Shown here in pieces: positions 52,062-60,869 of a DNA stretch of 63,529 nt. This DNA is from Marinibacterium sp. (GTDB lineage: Bacteria; Pseudomonadota; Alphaproteobacteria; Rhodobacterales; Rhodobacteraceae): positions 1 through 63,529 of the forward strand of contig JAEPNQ010000012.1 in NCBI GenBank assembly GCA_017643305.1, written 5' to 3'. Numbering within the stretch: position 1 is the stretch's first letter; every line of letters begins with the position of its first letter. Under the pieces are notes generated by a model, which did not search any database, had not been told where the DNA came from, and saw only the letters and a program-made list of their open reading frames with translations. A program made the position numbers and the translations under genes.

Positions 52062-52402
52062 TGACCAAAAAACGCCTCCTTACCGAATTCGGCATGGGCA
52101 CGTCCCTGCGCCGGCAAGACTATACCACGGCCGCGATCCGGGCAGTAGAAGATGCGCTTTGGCACAATTCCATCAACCTTGCAGAGCTATTGGGGCGGGA
52201 TAAATCCGACATGCTGATCGACGTTGAGATTGGCGTGCAAGCCCCTGATCTACTGGATAAAGAGTCTGTTGCCGCAACCTTTCCATATGGCCAAATAACC
52301 GTGCATGCGGTACAAGGCGGGCTGGACATTCCGCGCCCCGATGGCAACCCCACGGTTATCGCCAACGCGGCGATTTCTGTCAGTTTCGAGATGGAGGTCT
52401 GA
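52061..52402 (+). CDS. Lin0512-family protein, first copy
   Basis: This 113-residue protein starts MTKKRLLTEFGMGTSLRRQDYT and contains AAIRAVEDALWHNSI, IDVEIGVQAPDLLD and a Gly-rich end ITVHAVQGGLDIPRPDG with VIANAAISVSFEM. It matches the small Lin0512 family of unknown function, which often occurs as a pair and near cobalamin genes in alphaproteobacteria. A second member follows directly. No catalytic motif is obvious. Function unknown. Confidence 0.8.
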   Translation: MTKKRLLTEFGMGTSLRRQDYTTAAIRAVEDALWHNSINLAELLGRDKSDMLIDVEIGVQAPDLLDKESVAATFPYGQITVHAVQGGLDIPRPDGNPTVIANAAISVSFEMEV

Positions 52403-52403
52403 C

Positions 52404-52757
52404 ATACAACGCTTCATCATCGAAATGGGCATGGGCAACGATCAATACGGGCAGGACTACACCAAAGCTGCCGCGCGCGCGATCGAAGACGCCATCCGCC
52501 ATTCCTCTATCCCCATGTTCGACGCGCTTGGCGTCCCGCATACCGCGATGCAAGTGCGCGTGACCATCGGCGCACAGGACCCGGGCGCGGTCGATTGCGC
52601 CACCTTGGCGCAAAAGCTCCCCCGTGGGCAGGCGCAGGTTACTGCCGTCAAAGGCGGGCTGAACGTCACCAACCCTGATACGGGCAACATCACGGTGATC
52701 GCCACGGCGGCGGTGGAGGCATTTCTGGATCCTCAGCTGGCAAGACCCGAGAAATGA
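52404..52757 (+). CDS. Lin0512-family protein, second copy, apparent ATA start
   Basis: The frame reads QRFIIEMGMGNDQYGQDYT, AAARAIEDAIRHSSIP, VRVTIGAQDPGAVD and QVTAVKGGLNVTNPDTG, the same family as the preceding gene. The ribosome site GGAGGT (52393-52398) is ideally placed for a start at 52404, but that codon is ATA, not ATG. The first ATG in frame is 52425, which loses seven residues and is 26 bp from the ribosome site. Relatives begin MQR, so an ATG-to-ATA change is likely. Translation may be low or rely on the non-standard start. Its stop overlaps the phosphoesterase ATG. Confidence 0.72.
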   Translation: MQRFIIEMGMGNDQYGQDYTKAAARAIEDAIRHSSIPMFDALGVPHTAMQVRVTIGAQDPGAVDCATLAQKLPRGQAQVTAVKGGLNVTNPDTGNITVIATAAVEAFLDPQLARPEK

Positions 52758-53557
52758 TCAAAAGGCCAGCGCGCATTGTCGCCCACCAGCCGCAGCTGAG
52801 CCGTTGGCCAATAGGACACCAGGTGCGTATTGCTATTCTATCGGATCTGCATGCCTGCCCCCGTTGGATGCCTTTGGAGGCCGTTGAGGGGGCGGTCGCG
52901 CAAACCAATGCGATCGGGGCGGATTTGATCTTCCTACCCGGTGACTTCCCTGGTCATCTTCCCTTTTCACGCCCTCTGGAGCCGGCGTCGGTGGTCAACG
53001 CCCTGGCCCAATTGCGGACGCCATTTGGTGTTTATGCGGCTATGGGCAATCACGACTGGAAAGATGACCCGTCCGCGCGCAAATCTCGCGCCGCTTCCAC
53101 CAAATGGCACGATGCGTTGGAAGGCGTTGGAATCCCTGTCTTGTCAAATCAAAACATCCGTTTGAAGAGCGGCGATATGGAACTGGCTCTTGTCGGGCTG
53201 GAATCGCAACGCGCGTTTGGGAAATGGCGTCGTGCCGGACGCAGTGCGGATGATGTCGAGCGAGCGCTGGATGGCATTCCGGCCGAGATGTTCACAATCA
53301 TGATGGCTCATGAACCGGACATATTCCAAGTCTCGGACAGGCGCGTGGATCTGACTGTGTCGGGTCATGCCCATGGCGGGCAGATTCGACTTTTTGGCAG
53401 GCCTTAGGTTGTGCCTTCGGACTACGGGAAAAAATATGCCTACGGAATGCACGCCAAGGATAGAGAGGTGTTGATCGTGTCGGGCGGATTGGGCTGTTCA
53501 GGTTTGCCGATACGCTGGAACATGCCTCCGGAGCTTACGGTGGTGGAGATGTCATGA
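52754..53557 (+). pseudogene. Calcineurin-like metallophosphoesterase with in-frame TAG
   Basis: The frame encodes a metallophosphoesterase: ILSDLHACPR, IFLPGDFPGH, YAAMGNHDWKDD, MAHEPDIFQ and VSGHAHGGQIRLFGRP, all metal-binding motifs. At 53405-53407 a TAG follows GRP. The same frame then continues [34 protein letters not shown] and [10 protein letters not shown] to a TGA at 53557 that overlaps the cobQ ATG. Relatives read GRx-VVPSxYG, so one base (for example TTG to TAG) explains the break. The truncated product has all metal ligands seen so far but lacks the last two strands, so residual activity is possible. Confidence 0.82.
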
Positions 53558-54999
53558 CCGCGCTGATGTTTCAGGGAACCGGCTCCAATGTCGGGAAATC
53601 CGTGTTGGTGGCTGGGCTCTGCCGGGCGCTTCGCCTTCGTGGGTTGTCGGTGGCGCCATTCAAGCCGCAAAATATGTCGAACAACGCTGCCGTCACCGAA
53701 AACGGTGGGGAGATCGGCCGTGCTCAGGCGTTGCAAGCGAAGGCCTGCGGGCTGGCACCACATACAGACATGAACCCGGTGCTGTTGAAGCCCGAAACCG
53801 ACATTGGTGCGCAGGTGGTGGTGCAGGGCCGCCGGGTGGCCACCGTGCGTGCGCGGGAGTACGCACGGCTGAAGCCAGAGCTTATGGGCGCAGTACTGGA
53901 GAGCTTTGAGCGGTTGCGCGCAGCGCATGACATCGTGCTAGTTGAAGGCGCAGGCAGCCCGGCTGAGGTGAACCTGCGTCCCGGTGACATCGCCAATATG
54001 GGTTTTGCGGTTGCGGCAAATGTCCCGGTTTGCCTCGTTGGGGATATTGACCGGGGTGGGGTGATCGCGCAGATGGTGGGTACGTTCGAGGTGTTGGATG
54101 CTACTGATTGCGAACGAGTTTCAGGATTTATTATCAATAAGTTTCGGGGCGATCCTAATCTTTTCACCGACGGCTATGACCTGATCGCTGAGCGCACTGG
54201 ATGGCCAGGCTTTGGCGTGCTTCCGTGGTTCCCAGATGCGTGGAAACTACCTGCGGAAGATGCGCTGGACATCGCTGGTGTCGCGCGGGAAGGCGGCAAG
54301 AAGGTGGTTTGCCTTGGCCTATCGCGGATCGCCAATTTCGACGACCTGGACCCGCTATCGCAGGAACCTGGTCTGTCGGTGGAGGTGTTACGCGCGGGGC
54401 AGCCCATTCCGGGTAACGCGGATCTGGTGATTCTGCCCGGCAGTAAATCTACACGAGGGGACCTGGATTTCCTGCGCGCGCAGGGCTGGGACGTGGACCT
54501 AGTCGCGCATCACAGGCGTGGCGGGCGTGTTCTGGGCATTTGCGGCGGCTACCAGATGCTGGGCCGCGCGATCCATGATCCGGATGGGATCGAAGGACCT
54601 GCGGGCTCCAGCCCCGGGCTGGGTCTGCTGGATGTGGAAACGGTGATGACCGGGGACAAGCGGCTGACAAGCACCCGCGCGCGGCACATGGCCTCCGGTC
54701 TGGAGATAGACGGATATGAAATCCATATCGGTCGGACCGAAGGCCCGGACCGCGACCGCCCCTTTGCCAATGTTGCCGACCGGCCTGAAGGCGCGATCAG
54801 CGCGGATGGGCAGGTGACGGGCAGCTATCTGCATGGGATGTTCCGGGATGATGCGTTTCGCGCCGCCTTCCTGCGGGAGCTCGGCGCTGAATCAGGGGGG
54901 CTGGCATATGGCGCGGGGGTGGAGGCCGCGCTGGACGATCTGGCGACACATCTGGAAACCCATCTGGACGTGGACGGGTTGATCGCGTTGGCCGGTTGA
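53554..54999 (+). CDS. cobQ: Cobyric acid synthase
   Basis: This 481-residue amidotransferase amidates the b, d, e and g side chains of adenosylcobyrinate a,c-diamide. It shows [22 protein letters not shown] (split [22 protein letters not shown]), [50 protein letters not shown] and INKFRGDP in the synthetase domain, and [20 protein letters not shown] (nucleophile Cys) and GSYLHGMF in the glutaminase domain. It is translationally coupled to the broken phosphoesterase, so ribosome arrest at the upstream TAG may affect its expression. Confidence 0.96.
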   Translation: MTALMFQGTGSNVGKSVLVAGLCRALRLRGLSVAPFKPQNMSNNAAVTENGGEIGRAQALQAKACGLAPHTDMNPVLLKPETDIGAQVVVQGRRVATVRAREYARLKPELMGAVLESFERLRAAHDIVLVEGAGSPAEVNLRPGDIANMGFAVAANVPVCLVGDIDRGGVIAQMVGTFEVLDATDCERVSGFIINKFRGDPNLFTDGYDLIAERTGWPGFGVLPWFPDAWKLPAEDALDIAGVAREGGKKVVCLGLSRIANFDDLDPLSQEPGLSVEVLRAGQPIPGNADLVILPGSKSTRGDLDFLRAQGWDVDLVAHHRRGGRVLGICGGYQMLGRAIHDPDGIEGPAGSSPGLGLLDVETVMTGDKRLTSTRARHMASGLEIDGYEIHIGRTEGPDRDRPFANVADRPEGAISADGQVTGSYLHGMFRDDAFRAAFLRELGAESGGLAYGAGVEAALDDLATHLETHLDVDGLIALAG

Positions 55000-55030
55000 C
55001 TTTTGCCTACAAAACGCGCGGGGTCGGGGC

Positions 55031-56191
55031 ATGAACGCCGAACTGCCGCCTGTGGGCTTTGACCCTGCCGAATACCGCGCCCGTGTGGCCCATGCTCAGA
55101 CGGGCATGGCGGCGCGAGGTTTGGCTGCGCTGTTGCTGACCACGGAACCAGAGGTGCGCTATTTCTCTGGCTATCTCACGCGGTTCTGGGAAAGCCCGAC
55201 GCGGCCCTGGTTCCTGATCGTACCTGCTGCAGGCGACCCGGTGGCGGTGATCCCCGCCATCGGTGCTGCCCTGATGAGGCGAGGGTGGGTCACAGACATC
55301 CGCACCTGGCGGGCGCCCGCGCCTGAGGATGACGGGATCAGCTTGCTGGCAGAAACCCTGAGGGATCTGGCGCCAGGACCTGTTGGTGTGCCGATGGGGC
55401 ACGAAACCCATGTTCGCATGCCTCTGGCAGACTGGGCGCGGCTGGCGGAAATGCCGGGGGTGGAACTGGTGCCGGACGGCGGCTTGATGCGCCGTCTTCG
55501 GCTTGTGAAATCCGAAGCCGAAATTACCAAGATCCGGGCCGCTTGTGCCGTGGCGAACCGCGCCTTTGCCCGCGTTCCAAATGAAATTCGCGTCGGTATG
55601 GGGCTCGATAATGTGTTCCGCCGGTTTCAGATGCTCTGTCTGGAAGAAGGCGCGAATTGGGTGCCCTACCTTGCGGGCGGGGCGGAGCAGGGGGGCTATG
55701 CCGATGTCATTTCCCCTGCCGGGCCGGAGCCCTTGGTTCAGGGTGATGTGCTGATGCTGGACACTGGGTTGGTGCGTGACGGGTATTTCTGTGATTTTGA
55801 TCGCAATTTTTCCATTGGACCGCCGTCGGACGCCGTACAAACCGCCCATGCCACGCTGTTGGAGGCCACACAGGCCGGGTTTGCCGCAGCCCGCCCCGGC
55901 GCGACGGCGGCGGATTTGTTTCATGCCATGGACCGTATCGTAACCGGCGGTGCTGGTGGGTCCGATGCCGGGCGGCTGGGTCATGGGCTGGGCATGCAGT
56001 TGACGGAGTGGCCCTCGCTCATCCCCGACGATCATACGGTGCTGGAACCCGGCATGGTGCTGACGTTGGAGCCAGGGATTGAAACCATGTCGGGACGGAT
56101 CATGGTTCACGAAGAAAACATCGTTATCCGCGAAACGGGCGCGGAATGGCTGTCTGACCCGGCACCATCCGGCATACCGGTGATTGAATGA
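55031..56191 (+). CDS. M24-family Xaa-Pro peptidase-like protein
   Basis: This 386-residue pita-bread-fold protein has an N-terminal creatinase/prolidase domain (GLAALLLTTEPEVRYFSGY) and a C-terminal metallo domain with the five ligand positions: LMLDTGLVRDGYFCDFDR, GRLGHGLGMQLTEWPS, TLEPGI and the final MVHEENIVI. Family members cleave Xaa-Pro peptides or hydrolyse small amides. It overlaps the racemase-like gene that follows (ATGA). Such an M24-plus-racemase pair recalls, but does not match closely, ectoine-type utilisation genes. It is distinct from the creatinase at 5806. Confidence 0.88.
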   Translation: MNAELPPVGFDPAEYRARVAHAQTGMAARGLAALLLTTEPEVRYFSGYLTRFWESPTRPWFLIVPAAGDPVAVIPAIGAALMRRGWVTDIRTWRAPAPEDDGISLLAETLRDLAPGPVGVPMGHETHVRMPLADWARLAEMPGVELVPDGGLMRRLRLVKSEAEITKIRAACAVANRAFARVPNEIRVGMGLDNVFRRFQMLCLEEGANWVPYLAGGAEQGGYADVISPAGPEPLVQGDVLMLDTGLVRDGYFCDFDRNFSIGPPSDAVQTAHATLLEATQAGFAAARPGATAADLFHAMDRIVTGGAGGSDAGRLGHGLGMQLTEWPSLIPDDHTVLEPGMVLTLEPGIETMSGRIMVHEENIVIRETGAEWLSDPAPSGIPVIE

Positions 56192-56916
56192 GTACTTTTA
56201 CCTATCAGATTGACCCTGACGAGCCAACCGCGTTGGGGCTGCTGGTGCTGCAGGCTGATGAACGGTTGGAGCGGGATTTCCGCGTGCTTCTGCCCAAAGA
56301 CGCGGCTTTGTTTGTCTCTCGGGTGCCGAGTTATCCAGAGGTCACGCCTGAAACTCTGCAAAGCATGGCTTCACATCTGACCGGATCGGCGCAGATGTTG
56401 CCCGAGGCGGCGCAATATGCCGCTGTGGGCTATGGTTGTACCTCCGGCACCGCACAGATCGGACCAGGGCAGATTGAGGCGCTGGTGAAGGCAGGTGTCA
56501 CCACACCGGCAGTGACAGAGCCCGTGTCGGCACTAATTGCCGCCTGCCAACATCTGGATGCTCGCAGGTTAACATTTTTGTCCCCTTATGTGGCCTCGGT
56601 TTCCGACAGGCTTCGTGCCGTGCTGGCGGAAAATGGCATCGACACGCCCGTATTCGGCAGCTTTGACGAAGGGGAGGAGGCCAAGGTCGCCCGTATCACC
56701 CCTGAAAGCATAGTGGAGGCAGCCGTGGCGCTGGCCGAGCAGGCTGACACTGACGCGCTGTTTCTCAGCTGCACGAATCTTCGCGGGGTGGAGGCGGGGC
56801 CGGAGATTGCACGCCAGATCGGACGGCCCGTGCTGTCCAGCAACCTGGTGCTGGCTTGGCATATGTGTCAGCTGGCGGGGCTGCACCCGCCAAAATTGGA
56901 TCACAGCACGTCGTAA
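56188..56916 (+). CDS. Asp/Glu racemase / maleate isomerase-family enzyme
   Basis: This 242-residue protein belongs to the superfamily of aspartate/glutamate racemase, maleate cis-trans isomerase and arylmalonate decarboxylase. The two catalytic Cys are visible: VGYGCTSGTAQIG near residue 86 and LFLSCTNLRG near 194. FVSRVPSYPEVTPE and VTEPVSALIAA are also family-like. It starts by ATGA overlap with the M24 gene, so both probably act on one substrate. Its stop overlaps the 3' end of the convergent hydrolase by 16 bp. EutA-type proteins of ectoine use are relatives, but the substrate is unknown. Confidence 0.85.
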   Translation: MSTFTYQIDPDEPTALGLLVLQADERLERDFRVLLPKDAALFVSRVPSYPEVTPETLQSMASHLTGSAQMLPEAAQYAAVGYGCTSGTAQIGPGQIEALVKAGVTTPAVTEPVSALIAACQHLDARRLTFLSPYVASVSDRLRAVLAENGIDTPVFGSFDEGEEAKVARITPESIVEAAVALAEQADTDALFLSCTNLRGVEAGPEIARQIGRPVLSSNLVLAWHMCQLAGLHPPKLDHSTS

Positions 56917-58061
56917 ACCGCGTCAATCAGGCGTTGGCCGCGTGCGTTCACCAGAAACCCACCACCCATCCGGTTCATAACGTAAGACATGGCAATCCCC
57001 CGATCCGGATCGGCAAAGCCATAGCTGCCGCCAGCACCCACATGGCCAAAGGCCCCATCGGGGATCAGAAACGAAACTGCGGCTTCGACCGGGGCCGGCC
57101 GGTTGTCTATGCGCAGCATGAAGCCTTGGCCAAAACGGGTGCCGATCATCAGGTTCACATCCGGTGCCCCGACCGACGATTCCTGCCGTGCGGCGTTGAT
57201 CCGCTCCGCCGAGAGTAGGGTGGTGCCGGTGGCCAAGGGCGTGAACATGCCTGCCAGCGCACGGGCGTTGCCGATGCCGCCCGCCGCGCCGATTTCGGCC
57301 CGCATGGCGCGCGGGTCGTTGTAGTTCAGATTACCGAGGTTCAGCAGCGCGCGGGCCTGCATGGACTGGGTATCGAGCAGGATCGCTTTCATGAAACTCG
57401 ACATCTCCTCCCCTGGCTTCATCTTGTGAAACGCGATGGGGGATACGCGGACGTGCTGATCATCCGATAGCCCGATATGGAAATCGAGGCCCAGGGGCTG
57501 TGCGATTTCTTCGGCAAAGAACGCTCCCAGGCTGCGGCCTGACACGCGGCGCACCAGTTCGCCCAGCAGCCAGCCAAAGGTAAACATGTGATAACCCGTC
57601 TGCGTGCCCGGTTCCCAAAACGGGGTTTGCTGTGCCAGCTGGCCTGTCATGTAATCCCAGTCGGCAAAGCCGCCATCCTTCACATCTGGCTGGATCGCAG
57701 GCAGCCCGGCAGTGTGGTTCAGGCACATCCGCACGGTGATGTTTTCGCGTCCTTCGCCACCAAATTCCGGCCAGTAGCGGGTAAGGGGCGTGTCAAGCTC
57801 CAACATCCCGCGTTCGATCAATAGATGCACACAGATCGCTGTAGCGGCTTTGGTGTTGGAAAAGGTGACACAGACGGTGTCTTCCTCCCAAGGTTGGTTC
57901 TGTGCGGCATCCACGTGACCGCCCCAAAGGTCCAGCACGGTTTCGCCTTCAATCGTCACGCAAAGCGACGCGCCCAGTTCGTTGAGGCTGGCGAAATTGT
58001 CGGTAAACAGGTCAGCCACCTGCTGGAAACGGGCATCTGCCATACCGGCTGTCTGGGGCAT
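56901..58061 (-). CDS. Serine beta-lactamase-like hydrolase (class C fold)
   Basis: This 386-residue protein has the penicillin-binding/beta-lactamase fold of the esterase EstB group. The nucleophile motif SxxK is in TFSNTKAATA, the YxN-like tyrosine in QTGYHMFTFGWLLGELV, and GHVGAGGSYGFAD occupies the KTG position. There is no signal peptide, so it probably acts in the cytoplasm as an esterase or amidase rather than against antibiotics. ATG 58061 (AAAGGA upstream) is preferred to codons 20 further upstream. Substrate unknown. Confidence 0.87.
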   Translation of the reverse strand: MPQTAGMADARFQQVADLFTDNFASLNELGASLCVTIEGETVLDLWGGHVDAAQNQPWEEDTVCVTFSNTKAATAICVHLLIERGMLELDTPLTRYWPEFGGEGRENITVRMCLNHTAGLPAIQPDVKDGGFADWDYMTGQLAQQTPFWEPGTQTGYHMFTFGWLLGELVRRVSGRSLGAFFAEEIAQPLGLDFHIGLSDDQHVRVSPIAFHKMKPGEEMSSFMKAILLDTQSMQARALLNLGNLNYNDPRAMRAEIGAAGGIGNARALAGMFTPLATGTTLLSAERINAARQESSVGAPDVNLMIGTRFGQGFMLRIDNRPAPVEAAVSFLIPDGAFGHVGAGGSYGFADPDRGIAMSYVMNRMGGGFLVNARGQRLIDAVYDVL

Positions 58062-58157
58062 AGGGGATCCTTTCGCACTGCGGCCATCCTTTGCGCAGAG
58101 GGCCAAATTGCAACTGCACACGTTGCGTCACACGGATGGGCTTGTATGGTTTGAGAC

Positions 58158-59276
58158 ATGAACGGTGTTGAAACATCCTGCGATCTGGGGCGCGGTCCCG
58201 AAGACGTGCTGGCCTGTGCCGATGGCTCAGTTCTGACCGGGTTGGAAGACGGCCGAATCTTGCGGCTTTCCCCGGACATGTCGACTATGGCTGAGATCGG
58301 CAATACCGGTGGCCGACCGCTGGGGTTGGAACATCTTCCTGATGGCCGGGTGCTGATTTGTGATGCCACAAGGGGCCTGTTGGCGATGGAGCTTGAAACG
58401 GGAGTGGTGTCCGTTCTGGTCCGCGACCCGCCGCCGTTTTGCAATAATGCGGCTGTGGGGGCGGATGGCACAGTCTATTTTTCGTCCTCCTCGCGGCGGT
58501 ATCCGATTGAACATTCAACTCGCGACGTGGTGGAGGCGCGACCGACCGGGTCGCTCTGGCAGCGGGCGCCGGATGGGACCTGTACCTGCCTTCTGGACGA
58601 ACTTTATTTCGCCAATGGCGTCGTGCTGGCCCCGGACGAAAGCCATGTTCTGGTCGCTGAAACCGGTGCGGCTCGGGTGCAGAGATTTTGGCTGGCCGGG
58701 CCGCGCGTAGGGGAAGCCGAGATGTTTGTGGACGATCTCCCCGCGTTGCCCGACAACATGTCCATCGGAACAGACGGGCAGGTGTGGGTCGAGCTGGTTG
58801 TCCCGGCGGCTGCGTCACGGGCAGTATGGGGTTTGCCCTATCCTCTGCGTTGGCTCGCAGTCCGCGTGGTGCGAAACGGCCCGGCTACCCTGCGGCTGCA
58901 GGCGATGGCATTGGATTGGCAGGGCAATGTGACACGCCAAATCGACCGGGCGGATGCGGGGTACCATTTCGTCACAGTGGTGCGGGAATTTGTTGGCGCG
59001 TTGTATCTGGGCAGCATTGCTGAGAACCGAATTGCCCGGCTGGAATTGGAGGCATCCCACGAAGTGCGACATGCGGGTGGAAGGGCTGCGTCCGACCCGG
59101 CTCTGTGTTGTCGGGTGCCGGCCGTCATATGTCACGCGTTTATGCGCGCCGCATTTGCACACGCGCCAAGCCATTGCGAAAACGGTCCCCGTTACAGTTC
59201 CATCTGCCGCACCGCCAGATCGCGCATGATTTCTTCCGACCCGCCACCGATCGCCATGACCTTCACCTCCCGGTAG
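58158..59276 (+). CDS. SMP-30/strictosidine synthase-like beta-propeller, 3' end over-run
   Basis: Residues 1 to about 300 form an SMP-30/strictosidine-synthase-like propeller: GPEDVLACADGSVLTG, NTGGRPLGLEHLPDGRVLI, FCNNAAVGADGTVYFSSSS, YFANGVVLAPDESHVLVAET, LPDNMSIGTDGQVWV and FVGALYLGSIAENRIARLEL. Relatives end at about this point, but here the frame continues some 70 residues of unlikely composition (CCRVPAVICHAF, ARSRMISSDPPP) and overlaps the convergent acyl-CoA dehydrogenase by 85 bp. A stop codon was probably lost or a small indel occurred near 59050. The propeller is complete, so it may still work as a lactonase or esterase-like enzyme. Confidence 0.75.
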   Translation: MNGVETSCDLGRGPEDVLACADGSVLTGLEDGRILRLSPDMSTMAEIGNTGGRPLGLEHLPDGRVLICDATRGLLAMELETGVVSVLVRDPPPFCNNAAVGADGTVYFSSSSRRYPIEHSTRDVVEARPTGSLWQRAPDGTCTCLLDELYFANGVVLAPDESHVLVAETGAARVQRFWLAGPRVGEAEMFVDDLPALPDNMSIGTDGQVWVELVVPAAASRAVWGLPYPLRWLAVRVVRNGPATLRLQAMALDWQGNVTRQIDRADAGYHFVTVVREFVGALYLGSIAENRIARLELEASHEVRHAGGRAASDPALCCRVPAVICHAFMRAAFAHAPSHCENGPRYSSICRTARSRMISSDPPPIAMTFTSR

Positions 59277-60334
59277 ATCCGTTCCACCGGGTTACCCCGC
59301 AGATACCCGGCACCGCCGAAGATCTGCATCGCTTCGCTGGCGCAGAACTCCAGCGCCTTAGACGTGAACACTTTGGCCTTACAAATCTCGGCGACAGGCA
59401 TTGGGCCTTCGTTCACCATCCAGCAGATCTGGTTCAGGTAACATTCCACCGCGTCAATCCGGGCCGAGATATCCGCGAATTTGTGCCGGATCACCTGATG
59501 CCGGATCAGCTTTTTGCCGAAGGTTTCCCGCTCCCGGGCCCAATCCAGGGCAGAATCGAAACAGGTCTTCATCATCCCCAGCATGCCCGCGATCAGCGCC
59601 ACACGTTCGAGGTTGAAGTTTTCCATCACCGCAAGAAAACCGCAATCTTCTTCGCCCATCAGACACTCCGCCGACACGCGGGCGTCGTCAAAATGCAGCT
59701 TGGCCTGGTCCGAACACCACCAGCCCATTTTGCGAGGAAGGGCAGTTCGGGAAAATCCGGGTGTATTGGCCTCCACAAAAAACAGTGAAACACCCGTCAG
59801 CCCTGGCCCGCCGGTGCGTGCGGCGACTACGAAATATTCCGAGGTCATTCCTCCGGTGATAAATGTCTTGGACCCGTTCAGCACCCAGTGGTTGCCGTCG
59901 CGGCGAGCCGTCGTGGTTACATTCGCCACGTCCGACCCACCGCCGGGTTCGGTGATGCCCAAGGACGAACCCTGCCGTCCGGACAGGATCTTCGGCAGTG
60001 CGCGCGCCTTGATCTCTTCCGAGGCCAGTCGTTGGATCGGGTCGAGTGAGATGGACCGACCGCCCACCGCGGCCGCCACGCCGCCCGTAGCACAGCGCGC
60101 CATTTCCTCGGCATAGGCGGCGCGCATGAAACAGTCGTCAAAACCTAGCCCGCCGTATGCTTCATCAATTCCAAAGCCCCAGACCCCCAGCGCGCCCAGT
60201 TTTTCGTGGATCTCCCAAGGGATCTGCCCGGCTTCGTCCCAGTCATCGGCATAAGGCGTGATCTCATTGGCCACAAAACTGCGGATCGTGTCGCGAAACG
60301 CCACGCGCTCCGGCGTGTCAAAGGGGTTTTTCAT
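59192..60334 (-). CDS. Acyl-CoA dehydrogenase
   Basis: This 380-residue flavoenzyme oxidises an acyl-CoA at alpha-beta. It has the FAD/substrate segments GITEPGGGSDVANVTTTA, WVLNGSKTFITGG, ARERETFGKKLIRHQ and MQIFGGAGYLRGNPVERIYRE. The C-terminal motif reads AIGGGSEEIM where medium-chain enzymes have YEGTSEI with the catalytic Glu. The base must therefore lie elsewhere, as in isovaleryl-CoA and citronellyl-CoA dehydrogenases, where it is on an earlier helix (here near NLERVALIAG). ATG 60334 follows GGGAGGA. Branched or terpenoid acyl-CoA is a possible substrate (inference). Confidence 0.9.
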   Translation of the reverse strand: MKNPFDTPERVAFRDTIRSFVANEITPYADDWDEAGQIPWEIHEKLGALGVWGFGIDEAYGGLGFDDCFMRAAYAEEMARCATGGVAAAVGGRSISLDPIQRLASEEIKARALPKILSGRQGSSLGITEPGGGSDVANVTTTARRDGNHWVLNGSKTFITGGMTSEYFVVAARTGGPGLTGVSLFFVEANTPGFSRTALPRKMGWWCSDQAKLHFDDARVSAECLMGEEDCGFLAVMENFNLERVALIAGMLGMMKTCFDSALDWARERETFGKKLIRHQVIRHKFADISARIDAVECYLNQICWMVNEGPMPVAEICKAKVFTSKALEFCASEAMQIFGGAGYLRGNPVERIYREVKVMAIGGGSEEIMRDLAVRQMEL

Positions 60335-60869
60335 GTCATCCTCCCACAAGGCCTAAGGCTGGCCCATGATCATTGCCTAGCACGGAAAATCCGGGCTGCA
60401 CGGCATGACGTTGCGGTCTTGCTGAGGCAGGGCTTGTATGGGCTTACCTGGGCAGGGAGTTCTGACCGTCTTGGGGAGGACCAATGTGTGGTAGACGGCG
60501 GTGTCAAAGGCCATGATCGATCGTAAGCAGCCAGGCGTCATCGTACCCTTCCATCACCTGCATTTCATCCCAATCTGCCGACACTGTTCGCCGTGGATGG
60601 CGCACAAACGCACCTGAGGCATCGCGGAGCAAGGCGTCTTGAACAGGTGCTGCGCGGCTTTCCACCCTAAAGCTGACGGAGAAAAGTATGAATTTGCGTT
60701 GAGGAAACAAAACTGGCCTTGGTCAACGTGGCGCGATTGACTCAATAAGACATTGACGGGGAGGAAAGTATAAATTTAATCGATAAAATAAAGTTGAGGG
60801 AGCAGCCCGGTTGCCATTCGGAACTTTCCGATTGGAGCGGATGGGCGAGGGAGCAAGGCGCTTAAACGC
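60335..60869. other. Long intergenic region with imperfect direct repeat
   Basis: This 535-bp stretch separates two divergent genes and must hold both promoters. A minus-strand frame (60504-60710) ends EMQVMEGYDDAWLLTIDHGL, which looks protein-like but matches no family I recognise; it could be another relic. Two similar elements, GACGGAGAAAAGTATGAATT near 60674 and GACGGGGAGGAAAGTATAAA near 60755, form an imperfect direct repeat 80 bp apart. An AT-rich run (TTTAATCGATAAAATAAAG) follows the second. Confidence 0.4.
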
